Shown here piece by piece: positions 24,528 to 30,652 of a stretch of 58,901 nucleotides of DNA. Source of the DNA: a virus; IMG/VR virus record IMGVR_UViG_3300025632_000005, positions 1-58,901 of that record; one strand, written 5' to 3'. Each line of letters begins with the position of its first letter. Position 1 is the first letter of the stretch. The position numbers and the translations under genes were made by a program. A model generated the notes under the pieces. It searched no databases. It saw nothing but the letters and a program-made list of their open reading frames with translations, and had not been told where the DNA came from.

Positions 24528-25265
24528 ATGGCGTTAACAACAACAACTAAATCACAAAACAAAAAGATATCAGACTTAAAGAAAAAGATTTGGACTTCTG
24601 CTACATATCGTAGTGGAAGTTCTAATGTCTTTGGGACTTGTCCCTCAAGTTGTAAGCTCAATCCATACCCTAATGAATCTACAACGGAGTTTGATTGGGA
24701 CTATGCAAACACACTAGTCAACTATGGTTGTCCAAAGAATGGTAGTGCTTTTACCTATACACACTTTGAAGACAAATATGTTGAAGAGTTTGCTAAGACC
24801 TGGACTAAGGGTAAAACAGTTATCAATGTGTCTAGAGATACCCTTGACGATGCTATTGAGTCATATCGAAAAGGGATACCCACAACAGTGACTACATCGA
24901 TAGGCTTCATTGATAAAGTCGGCAGTTACAAAGGTGTAACCTTGTCTAGATGTCCAGCTGAATATCAAGACGAGAGAAACTGTTCTAACTGCAAGCTATG
25001 TGCTAACCCAAACAGAACATCGATTGTGGTGTTTACTGCACATGGTTCAACTAAGAACAAGGTTGGTAAGACCGAGCAAGGTGGATGCTATGGTACTGTT
25101 GGTCCAGTAGCTTGGGCTTGGAAAAAGACTATGAGTAAAGCTAATCTTGATGAAAAACAACAACTAATAAACTGGATTGAAAACGATGTACCTACTGATG
25201 GCTTGGTAAGACATCATGTCGTTGGAGATTTGGGAAAGGAGATAACTAATGGAACTATTAAATGA
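24528..25265 (+). CDS. Cys-rich phage protein, DUF7227-like
   Basis: 245 residues from ATG 24528, chosen because AGGGAG sits 6 bases upstream and the longer frame would overlap the previous gene. Eight Cys are arranged as GTCPSSCKL, YGCPKNG, SRCPAEYQDERNCSNCKLCA and GGCYG, a pattern for a metal or Fe-S site. TVINVSRDTLDDAIESYRKG and RHHVVGDLG are other conserved-looking blocks. The arrangement resembles DUF7227 proteins of marine phages. Enzymatic role unknown. Confidence 0.5.
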   Translation: MALTTTTKSQNKKISDLKKKIWTSATYRSGSSNVFGTCPSSCKLNPYPNESTTEFDWDYANTLVNYGCPKNGSAFTYTHFEDKYVEEFAKTWTKGKTVINVSRDTLDDAIESYRKGIPTTVTTSIGFIDKVGSYKGVTLSRCPAEYQDERNCSNCKLCANPNRTSIVVFTAHGSTKNKVGKTEQGGCYGTVGPVAWAWKKTMSKANLDEKQQLINWIENDVPTDGLVRHHVVGDLGKEITNGTIK

Positions 25266-25551
25266 AACTTTTAACGAGGTCTATGTAGACTGTGATAACG
25301 ATAACGATAGCTACACTAGAGAATATATCCAACTTGATATGTTTAAGGACTACACAATGGCAATCGTTTTACCTAGAGATGAAGACGATGACTACTGGTT
25401 TAGTGACTACTGTGCTACTGTTTTTATAGGAACTAATCGTTATAGTGTAGAGGACAAGTTTACGGATGTTCTACAAAATCACCCAACCAATGTTGGTAGG
25501 TTTCTATTAATCGATCAACCTTTACATAAACTATATAACAAGGAGTGGTAA
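25249..25551 (+). CDS. acidic early hypothetical protein
   Basis: 100 residues, strongly acidic (VYVDCDNDNDSYTREYIQLD, PRDEDDDYWFSDYC), a possible DNA mimic. AAAGGAG upstream and a 17-base overlap with the Cys-rich gene. Acidic small early phage proteins often inhibit host nucleases or polymerases, but nothing specific can be read. Confidence 0.5.
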   Translation: MELLNETFNEVYVDCDNDNDSYTREYIQLDMFKDYTMAIVLPRDEDDDYWFSDYCATVFIGTNRYSVEDKFTDVLQNHPTNVGRFLLIDQPLHKLYNKEW

Positions 25552-25766
25552 TGACATATGAAGAATATAAAATACAAAAACTTTCATTTGTATTGAAACA
25601 GTTTTGCACATTGAATGGGTTACCATTTATGTGTGCAGAGGACTTACTCTATGACCATTCAGTAAGTAAAACACCTTATCAAATAGGGTGGTTAAAATTT
25701 TACTGTCAGTTATGGAGTGAGTGTATTATTAACCCACAAATAAAGGAGAAACATCATGGGTTTTAA
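25551..25766 (+). CDS. small early hypothetical protein
   Basis: 71 residues from ATG 25551, with AAGGAG at 25540-25545 and a TAATG overlap with the gene before; a GTG at 25545 lies inside the ribosome site and is rejected. Contains LSFVLKQFCTLNGLPFMCAE and a WLKFYCQLWSECI segment. Two or three Cys. Function unknown. Confidence 0.5.
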   Translation: MTYEEYKIQKLSFVLKQFCTLNGLPFMCAEDLLYDHSVSKTPYQIGWLKFYCQLWSECIINPQIKEKHHGF

Positions 25767-25839
25767 ACGAGAAGAACTAAGAGAAATAAGACGAGAACTT
25801 GAGAGTGCTAAACAAATGTTCAAAAAGGAGGTAGCATAA
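25756..25839 (+). CDS. tiny helical protein (27 residues)
   Basis: ATG 25756 to TAA 25839; starts MGFKREELREIRRELESAKQ. Has AAAGGAG upstream and overlaps the previous gene by 11 bases and the next ATG by one. The charge pattern is of an amphipathic helix. Could be a leader that couples translation to the coiled-coil gene. Confidence 0.4.
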   Translation: MGFKREELREIRRELESAKQMFKKEVA

Positions 25840-26060
25840 TGGAACTAGAAACATTGGGCGATAAGGTATCAGATATATTTGATGCTATTGGTCGAATTGA
25901 AACTAAGCTTGAAGAGTTGGAAGACAAGATGGATGATGTCGAGTCTCAACTAACGGCTAACTTTGAAGGGATGTTAGATAATATTCGCAGTTGTATCGGA
26001 GACGATATTCAATCTGCCGTATCTGATATCAACTCGAACATCGACCGACTGAAAGACTGA
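25839..26060 (+). CDS. small coiled-coil protein
   Basis: 73 residues with continuous heptads (FDAIGRIETKLEELEDKMDD), acidic, ending in a polar DINSNIDRLKD helix. AAGGAGG ribosome site. Likely a dimer or trimer that binds a host protein. Last gene before the promoter and leader RNA at 26061-26190. Confidence 0.55.
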   Translation: MELETLGDKVSDIFDAIGRIETKLEELEDKMDDVESQLTANFEGMLDNIRSCIGDDIQSAVSDINSNIDRLKD

Positions 26061-26088
26061 TTGACTTTCGCTAGATTAATTATATTAT
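26061..26088 (+). promoter_or_regulatory. sigma70-type promoter
   Basis: TTGACT (26061-26066), 16-base spacer, TATTAT (26083-26088). It begins right after the stop codon of the coiled-coil gene and would start a transcript a few bases before the large hairpin, so the hairpin would be its 5' leader. Confidence 0.6.
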
Positions 26089-26090
26089 AG

Positions 26091-26189
26091 TTAGTCTAGT
26101 GGGGTAGTGATTTTTAATTTCCTTTGTTACACTATCCCACTAGCCTAACTATTAAGTTGGCATAGTTAGGTGACTTAACCCAAGCCAAC
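26091..26189 (+). ncRNA. candidate structured leader RNA (hairpin, alternative hairpin and pseudoknot)
   Basis: A 19-position stem joins 26091-26109 (TTAGTCTAGTGGGGTAGTG) to 26130-26148, with one G-U pair and one mismatch. A second perfect 9-bp stem joins CCTAACTAT (26144-26152) to ATAGTTAGG (26162-26170) and shares five bases with the first, so the two compete at their junction. The loop of the second holds GTTGGC (26156-26161), which pairs perfectly with GCCAAC (26184-26189), an H-type pseudoknot just before the ribosome site at 26192. It may be a riboswitch, attenuator or stabilising 5' element; no known class recognised. Confidence 0.55.
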
Positions 26190-26205
26190 ACAAGGAGACG
26201 ACAAT

Positions 26206-26418
26206 ATGTCACAAGCACAAAAAGATATGTTCAGAGAACAAGAACTGAACGAGATAGGTTTAGCTATCTCTAAAGCTGATGGTGATTGTCTAAGTGAGAT
26301 CATGAGTAATGTTCTCAAAGACAGAAGACTATCCCTTGTTACTGAGGAAGAAGTCGAAGAGATGGTTAGAGAATATCTAAACGACCAAGCCATGCAATAT
26401 GGATATTGGGGGTCATGA
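26206..26418 (+). CDS. small acidic early protein behind the structured leader
   Basis: 70 residues, helical and acidic (MFREQELNEIGLAISKADGD, TEEEVEEMVREYLNDQAMQY). Ribosome site is the shared AAGGAGACGACA leader. It is the first gene downstream of the hairpin/pseudoknot leader, so it is the likely regulated target. Function unknown. Confidence 0.55.
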   Translation: MSQAQKDMFREQELNEIGLAISKADGDCLSEIMSNVLKDRRLSLVTEEEVEEMVREYLNDQAMQYGYWGS

Positions 26419-26419
26419 G

Positions 26420-26503
26420 ATGATAGAACTATTTAAAACTGGAGTCATAGTAATATCAACAATATTAACTTTATACTGGATACTAGTATTTTTAGTATTC
26501 TAA
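26420..26503 (+). CDS. tiny single-pass membrane protein (27 residues)
   Basis: ATG 26420 to TAA 26503. After MIELFKTG the rest is hydrophobic (VIVISTILTLYWILVFLVF), a single membrane helix. GGGGGT lies upstream and its stop overlaps the ribosome site of the next gene. Could be a superinfection-exclusion or membrane-modifying peptide. Confidence 0.5.
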   Translation: MIELFKTGVIVISTILTLYWILVFLVF

Positions 26504-26512
26504 GGAGACACT

Positions 26513-26869
26513 ATGCCAATTAGAAAATGGGATAAACTACACGTTGTAACTCACAATGATATGCATATCATATCGGTGGGTTCTAGTTTCTTAGGTAAAC
26601 TAACAGAACCATACGAGAACTTACTTCGTATGTTAGGTAGACCAAGAGATGACAATACTAAATGGGTCAGTTGGAGTTTACAATTCAACTCTGATCCAAG
26701 GTCTGTAATTGTAATCACATCATTAGACAAAGCCAAGACTGACGACTGTACGTTAGAGAGTCTATGCTCTGTATGGGATATGAAGAATTGGTCAGTCAAT
26801 GGTCACGATAAAACTTACTACGACAAGTTCATTACTAAGCTTAATCAATTTAAAAAGGAGGCAGTATGA
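26513..26869 (+). CDS. early hypothetical protein
   Basis: 118 residues, starts MPIRKWDKLHVVTHNDMHII; compact alpha/beta composition with several Trp (WVSWSLQFNSDPRSVIVITS, SVWDMKNWSV). AAGGAG at 26502-26507. ATGA overlap with the next gene. No known family recognised. Confidence 0.5.
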   Translation: MPIRKWDKLHVVTHNDMHIISVGSSFLGKLTEPYENLLRMLGRPRDDNTKWVSWSLQFNSDPRSVIVITSLDKAKTDDCTLESLCSVWDMKNWSVNGHDKTYYDKFITKLNQFKKEAV

Positions 26870-27198
26870 CAAAAGCTACAAGCTTTACACTCGAACAACT
26901 AAACCAAAAGCAACAAGAGGTACACAATCTTCAGATGCGATTGAAGAGGTGCATTAAAGAGCGAGATGCTCTTAAAGAAAAAGCACCTACTAGAATGTAT
27001 CGTTATGTTGTAACTGAGACTGTGATAAGTGAACGATGGTTCGAGGCTCACTCTGATGCAGATGCTCAACAAGAGTTACAACGAATGAGAGATGGCGCTA
27101 TCGATTGGGACTTAGAACAACACGATTCTGAGGTAGTAGATGAAACATTATACTACTGTCCAGATAGTGGTGAGGGTCACGAGGAGGTGGAGATATGA
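26866..27198 (+). CDS. early hypothetical protein with N-terminal coiled coil
   Basis: 110 residues. Residues 8-42 are a coiled coil (LEQLNQKQQEVHNLQMRLKR); the C-terminal half (YRYVVTETVISERWFEAHSD) is a small beta-alpha unit ending in an acidic tail, similar in style to phage accessory proteins. Overlaps the methyltransferase gene by 4 bases, suggesting a shared job or regulation. Confidence 0.5.
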   Translation: MTKATSFTLEQLNQKQQEVHNLQMRLKRCIKERDALKEKAPTRMYRYVVTETVISERWFEAHSDADAQQELQRMRDGAIDWDLEQHDSEVVDETLYYCPDSGEGHEEVEI

Positions 27199-28025
27199 AA
27201 CACAAACTACTAGATTTATTTTCTGGCATCGGTGGGTTCTCTCTTGGTGCAGAGGCTAACGGCATACCAACTGTAGCCTTTGTAGAGAAAGACCCATTCT
27301 GTCAGAAAGTATTACGTAAACATTGGAGTAACACACCAATCATATCTGATATTAGAACAGTGAAAGGAGAAGATTATGAAACAGATGGAGTTACAATTGT
27401 CAGTGGAGGATTCCCATGCCAACCATTCTCAGTCGCAGGGAAACAAAAAGGAACAGATGACGACAGATACCTCTGGGATGAAACTATTAGAGTCGTTGCC
27501 GAAACAAAACCAGAATGGTTTATTGGAGAAAATGTTGACGGAATTGTTAACATCCAAGACGGCATGGTACTCAGACAAGTGCAAGATGACTTGGAGAAAG
27601 AGGGTTTCCAAGTCCAATGTCTTGTTGTTCCGGCTTCAGGCATCGGTGCTTGGCACCAAAGAAAAAGAGTCTGGATCATTGGACACAATGTATCCAACAC
27701 CATCGGCGAGTTGTCAGATGGATGTAGTGGCACCACCAGACACAGTGAGTCAGAACTCAAAGGGATGGTCAGTGACGAGGCTAAAAACTGGAACAAAGTT
27801 TGGAGCGAAACTAAACGATGTAGTGAACAAACTAAATCCTGGTGGCAAACTGAATCCAAACTTCGTGGAGTTCCTCATGGGATATCCTACGAACTGGACA
27901 AAGATAGAGCCAATCGAATAAAGGCACTTGGTAATTCCATAGTGCCACAGATTGCCTATCAATTATTTAAATCAATAGTAACTGTAACAAAGGAGGACAA
28001 TCATGAGCAAGTCTATTGGTGCTAA
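27195..28025 (+). CDS. dcm: DNA cytosine-5 methyltransferase
   Basis: 276 residues. Motif I LLDLFSGIGGFSLG, motif IV GGFPCQPFS with catalytic Cys75, motif VI FIGENVDGI, motif VIII QRKRVWIIGH, motif X IKALGNSIVPQIAYQ are all present in order. The target-recognition part between VIII and X is short (about 70 residues). It methylates cytosine in phage or host DNA, probably to escape restriction; no partner nuclease is next to it. A 181-codon frame with its own ribosome site lies fully inside this gene. Confidence 0.9.
   Translation: MKHKLLDLFSGIGGFSLGAEANGIPTVAFVEKDPFCQKVLRKHWSNTPIISDIRTVKGEDYETDGVTIVSGGFPCQPFSVAGKQKGTDDDRYLWDETIRVVAETKPEWFIGENVDGIVNIQDGMVLRQVQDDLEKEGFQVQCLVVPASGIGAWHQRKRVWIIGHNVSNTIGELSDGCSGTTRHSESELKGMVSDEAKNWNKVWSETKRCSEQTKSWWQTESKLRGVPHGISYELDKDRANRIKALGNSIVPQIAYQLFKSIVTVTKEDNHEQVYWC
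27376..27921 (+). CDS. overlapping +1-frame ORF inside the cytosine methyltransferase gene
   Basis: 181 residues from ATG 27376, preceded by AAAGGAG with a 6-base gap. It shares all its DNA with dcm in the +1 frame. Its middle (WYSDKCKMTWRKRVSKSNVL, LFRLQASVLGTKEKESGSL) and C-terminus (NPGGKLNPNFVEFLMGYPTN, then W-T-K) resemble proteins I know from other phages as the overlapping frame of dcm, and the LNPxFVExLMGxPxxWT ending is itself a known C5-methyltransferase tail. I infer a true second product, but homology needs a search. Confidence 0.5.
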   Translation: MKQMELQLSVEDSHANHSQSQGNKKEQMTTDTSGMKLLESLPKQNQNGLLEKMLTELLTSKTAWYSDKCKMTWRKRVSKSNVLLFRLQASVLGTKEKESGSLDTMYPTPSASCQMDVVAPPDTVSQNSKGWSVTRLKTGTKFGAKLNDVVNKLNPGGKLNPNFVEFLMGYPTNWTKIEPIE

Positions 28026-28242
28026 AATATATGCAAGAATAGTGGAAGAGAATGGAGGTAAAACCTTTAGACTCGGAACAGAAAAAGATATTCCCAATTG
28101 GGAAGAAGAAAACCGTATGTGGGAGGAAGAAGAAGATTTTTCCACGGATGGTGATAGCATCAACGAGGTAGGCACGACGGATGATGTTGAACAATTACTT
28201 ACTAATATTAACAAACTAATAAAGGAGCACTATGAGGAGTAA
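28003..28242 (+). CDS. small acidic early protein
   Basis: 79 residues. Basic start (MSKSIGAKIYARIVEENGGK) then acidic body (PNWEEENRMWEEEEDFSTDG). AAAGGAGG upstream, overlapping the end of dcm by 23 bases. No recognised family. Confidence 0.5.
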   Translation: MSKSIGAKIYARIVEENGGKTFRLGTEKDIPNWEEENRMWEEEEDFSTDGDSINEVGTTDDVEQLLTNINKLIKEHYEE

Positions 28243-28408
28243 TGACCCACGATTCATACATTGCGAACAAGCAATGAATGACTGTCGTCACCAAGCACGA
28301 ATGTCTAGAGTGAAAGGTGAGGACAACAAGGCTATGTGGTATGAGACACAAGCCGACTACTACGAAGAAATGCTACTGCAAGGTAGAGAATACGAACCAT
28401 TATTTTAA
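28232..28408 (+). CDS. small early protein (58 residues)
   Basis: ATG 28232 to TAA 28408, start MRSNDPRFIHCEQAMNDCRH, helical, ending EEMLLQGREYEPLF. AAAGGAG at 28221-28227. Overlaps the gene before by 11 bases. Two Cys and several His could bind a metal. Function unknown. Confidence 0.55.
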   Translation: MRSNDPRFIHCEQAMNDCRHQARMSRVKGEDNKAMWYETQADYYEEMLLQGREYEPLF

Positions 28409-28421
28409 AGGAGACAGACTA

Positions 28422-28628
28422 ATGACAACATATGAAAAATTTGCCAAGAAATATTTTGGTCAACTAAAAGGTTATACCATAATTGATTTTAGATTAGAGG
28501 AGGAGGACGATATAGCTTTCCCTATTTTGATAATGAAGAAAGGAGATAGAACTATTGAGGTAGCCGTTAGCCAAGACGAAGAGGGTAACGGAGGTGGTCA
28601 TCTATTTATAGAGGGGTCAATATGTTAA
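28422..28628 (+). CDS. small early protein
   Basis: 68 residues from ATG 28422, just behind AAAGGAG; the longer frame from 28317 would run through the previous gene. Starts MTTYEKFAKKYFGQLKGYTI and contains DIAFPILIMKKGDRTIEVAV, a compact beta-rich unit. Overlaps the next gene by 7 bases. Function unknown. Confidence 0.5.
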   Translation: MTTYEKFAKKYFGQLKGYTIIDFRLEEEDDIAFPILIMKKGDRTIEVAVSQDEEGNGGGHLFIEGSIC

Positions 28629-28903
28629 AAGATATTAACGGCTTTGACTACTCAGATGACAAGGACGATGATGATGATGATGACTCACAAGAGCGAGAGT
28701 ATGCTCAAGACGAGACAGTAAAGTTAATCACTAATCTAGAAGCTGAGATTGTTAACAGACAGAATCTGTTTGTTGGTGCTATGACAACCCTCATGGATGC
28801 ATGTTACTTTCATGCTCCAGAGGATTCAAGTGCTACACATTTAATATTAACGGCACATCAGAAAGTGCTAGAAGCGAGAAAGGAAGCGAGTAAAGATGAC
28901 TAA
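28622..28903 (+). CDS. small acidic early protein
   Basis: 93 residues with a run of aspartates (YSDDKDDDDDDDSQ) at residues 9-22, then a helical part (AEIVNRQNLFVGAMTTLMDA, HLILTAHQKVLEARKEASKDD). The helical half looks like a regular folded domain; the acidic run may mimic DNA. Overlaps both neighbours. Confidence 0.5.
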   Translation: MLKDINGFDYSDDKDDDDDDDSQEREYAQDETVKLITNLEAEIVNRQNLFVGAMTTLMDACYFHAPEDSSATHLILTAHQKVLEARKEASKDD

Positions 28904-29054
28904 ACCAAATAACATAGATATCAATCAGTATATTGAATATGATGAGGGTAAGAATATGAGAATCTATTTTAAAAGAACTCAGTTTATTCAAGATGCTGAA
29001 GAGTACTTACAAAATGATAACCCTGATTATGAGATAGTGGGGATTGATGACTAA
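28896..29054 (+). CDS. small early protein (52 residues)
   Basis: ATG 28896 to TAA 29054, start MTKPNNIDINQYIEYDEGKN, acidic, single alpha-beta unit (RIYFKRTQFIQDAEEYLQND). GGAAGCGAG precedes it weakly. Overlaps the upstream gene by 8 bases and the downstream by 8. Function unknown. Confidence 0.5.
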   Translation: MTKPNNIDINQYIEYDEGKNMRIYFKRTQFIQDAEEYLQNDNPDYEIVGIDD

Positions 29055-29262
29055 AGAACTCTTTGCTTTATATCTAGTTTTCTCTACACCAACTGGTGTG
29101 GAGGAGAGGTTTGTCATGGAACGAAAGAACTGTGACAACCTAGAACCGATCGTTGAACAAGAGTTTAAACGATTGAATATTAACCGAGATGGAATAAACT
29201 CTGGGCATATGTGTATTGGTTGGAAGTTCCATCTTATAAGACAAAGGAATAATCATGATTGA
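29047..29262 (+). CDS. small early protein
   Basis: 71 residues from ATG 29047 (a TTG at 29044 is rejected). Starts MTKELFALYLVFSTPTGVEE. The layout (short beta hairpin, ERKNCDNLEPIVEQEFKRLN helix) is also seen in the next gene (VYNECEPIVSQIYEQYG), suggesting a diverged pair. Function unknown. Confidence 0.5.
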   Translation: MTKELFALYLVFSTPTGVEERFVMERKNCDNLEPIVEQEFKRLNINRDGINSGHMCIGWKFHLIRQRNNHD

Positions 29263-29464
29263 ACCAGTGATCATAACCTTTTGGATTGAAGTTAACTCTC
29301 GGTTATACGAGAAGACTTTACCAAAAGTATACAATGAGTGTGAACCTATCGTCTCTCAAATCTATGAGCAGTACGGTGAGTCTAACGGCAAAGTTGTCGC
29401 AGTAAAATGTGATACATATAAACAATACAAAGATAAGAGGGAGTATTTCCATGGTAAAAAGTAA
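29255..29464 (+). CDS. small early protein, possible paralog of the preceding gene
   Basis: 69 residues, starts MIEPVIITFWIEVNSRLYEK. Both this protein and its upstream neighbour place a Cys before EPIV and a helix in the same position, and both open with a hydrophobic strand. AAGGA ribosome site. Overlaps both neighbours. Function unknown. Confidence 0.5.
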   Translation: MIEPVIITFWIEVNSRLYEKTLPKVYNECEPIVSQIYEQYGESNGKVVAVKCDTYKQYKDKREYFHGKK

Positions 29465-29657
29465 CGGATCAGATATAAACGACGACGAGATTCTTTCTGA
29501 TGTAGAGATAGTCTATGCATTAGCTAAGATAAAACACTTCAAAGATATAGTACAAACAGTATCAATTAAAAGATATTCTCAAGAAGAATATGTTGATGTT
29601 GTTGAAGCTATCTTTGAGGATATATTTAACCCACGAACTGACAAGGAGAAACAATAA
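29451..29657 (+). CDS. small acidic early protein
   Basis: 68 residues from ATG 29451, preceded by AGAGGGAG; a GTG at 29409 is a worse start. Helical and acidic (DINDDEILSDVEIVYALAKI, EEYVDVVEAIFEDIFNP). One-base overlap with the next gene. Function unknown. Confidence 0.5.
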   Translation: MVKSNGSDINDDEILSDVEIVYALAKIKHFKDIVQTVSIKRYSQEEYVDVVEAIFEDIFNPRTDKEKQ

Positions 29658-29893
29658 TGAAGTTATCAGTTTTAAAGAGAGAACTTACAAAGGTCATTGA
29701 TCTTGTAAGAAATGGAACGGACATAGAAAACATGAGTGACCAAGAGGTTGAGCATTTAATTAACTATGCTATGTATGAAATACTTTATCTGCCTAAGAAG
29801 AAGTCAACTGCAAGTAAAGTTACTACTTCTACGGATGATAGACCTTGTGACACTGAGGCATCAGATAACGTAGTGAGGGTCAACTTCAAATGA
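29657..29893 (+). CDS. small early helical protein
   Basis: 78 residues, helical N-terminus (MKLSVLKRELTKVIDLVRNG) then VEHLINYAMYEILYLPKKK and a polar tail. ACAAGGAG upstream. Overlaps the HNH gene by 4 bases. Function unknown. Confidence 0.5.
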   Translation: MKLSVLKRELTKVIDLVRNGTDIENMSDQEVEHLINYAMYEILYLPKKKSTASKVTTSTDDRPCDTEASDNVVRVNFK

Positions 29894-30384
29894 CGAGTTG
29901 CAAAAGAGTAGGGTGTGATAATGAGGTCACATCCTCACGGAATGTGTATTGTTCCATGACGTGTTCAGCTATTACTAATAACACCAAGTTTCCTAAACGG
30001 ATCAAGAAAGATCCAGGTGTTTTCCGTTGCAACTATTGTAACAAAGAACAACCAAGACGGAACAATACAATGAATAAGTATTGTGATAATGTCTGCCAAC
30101 AAAAGCATCGCAAACATATTCGTAATACTAAAATAGAACGAGATGAACATATGGGTAAGTCTGTTGGTAAGAAGAGACTCATCATATCTTATCTCAAGGA
30201 TACTAACCAATGGCATTGTCACCAATGTAAAGTAGGGGCAGAAGAGGCGCCGATGGAGTTCCATCATATCGATGGGAATCGCTATCACAACCGTCTGTCA
30301 AACTCGATGGTGCTCTGTCGTAATTGTCATGGGAGGACACAGAACTTCGCAGGTAGAAACAAAGGGTGTGGCCACTATATATAG
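29890..30384 (+). CDS. HNH endonuclease with zinc-binding motifs
   Basis: 164 residues. Three Cys-pair sets (CKRVGCDNE...YCSMTC, RCNYCNKE...YCDNVC, WHCHQCK...LCRNCHG) suggest zinc ribbons; the last set frames EFHHIDGNRYHNRLSNSMV, the HNH catalytic core (His-His, Asn). Free-standing HNH genes in phages cut DNA as homing nucleases or assist packaging. It overlaps the upstream gene by 4 bases and is followed by the AT-rich repeats, so it may act at that site. Confidence 0.8.
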   Translation: MTSCKRVGCDNEVTSSRNVYCSMTCSAITNNTKFPKRIKKDPGVFRCNYCNKEQPRRNNTMNKYCDNVCQQKHRKHIRNTKIERDEHMGKSVGKKRLIISYLKDTNQWHCHQCKVGAEEAPMEFHHIDGNRYHNRLSNSMVLCRNCHGRTQNFAGRNKGCGHYI

Positions 30385-30539
30385 TTATATATAGTTATCT
30401 AGAGATATATATAGTTATAAGAGATATATATAGTTATAAGAGATATATATAGTTATAAGAGATATATATAGTTATACGAGATATATATAGAACTAGCATT
30501 AGACTAACACTAGACTAGTATTAGACTATATATAGTCCC
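30371..30539. repeat. AT-rich tandem repeats, candidate replication origin
   Basis: Four exact head-to-tail copies of the 19-base unit AGAGATATATATAGTTATA fill 30401-30476, with partial copies on both sides (TATATATAGTTATATATAG before, GAGATATATATAGAACTAG after). Then come related ACTAGACTAGTATTAGACTA blocks and the palindrome GACTATATATAGTC (30525-30538). It sits between the HNH nuclease and the primase-helicase promoter. Iteron-like AT-rich DNA beside primase fits an origin or a replication-enhancer; it could also be an early operator array. Confidence 0.6.
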
Positions 30540-30589
30540 CCTCTGTATATGGGGATAGGCTATCATTGATTTCGAAATCTGACAACCCC

Positions 30590-30618
30590 TTGACAAAAAT
30601 AATTAGAGGATGTATTTA
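30590..30618 (+). promoter_or_regulatory. sigma70-type promoter of the replication block
   Basis: TTGACA (30590-30595), 17-base spacer, TATTTA (30613-30618), 35 bases before the primase-helicase ATG. The ribosome site is the shared AAGGAGACGACA leader (30640-30651). Confidence 0.75.
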
Positions 30619-30652
30619 TAGGGCAAGACCCGCAAAAATAAGGAGACGACAT

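Noticed and set aside
27374-27859. 161-codon minus ORF opposite dcm
   Set aside because: Open only because of base composition; Ser/Pro/Leu-rich and no ribosome site, unlike the +1 ORF on the same stretch.
30401-30476. CRISPR-like array
   Set aside because: The repeats are head-to-tail without spacers and AT-only; no cas genes near (the Cas4-like nuclease belongs to the replication block).
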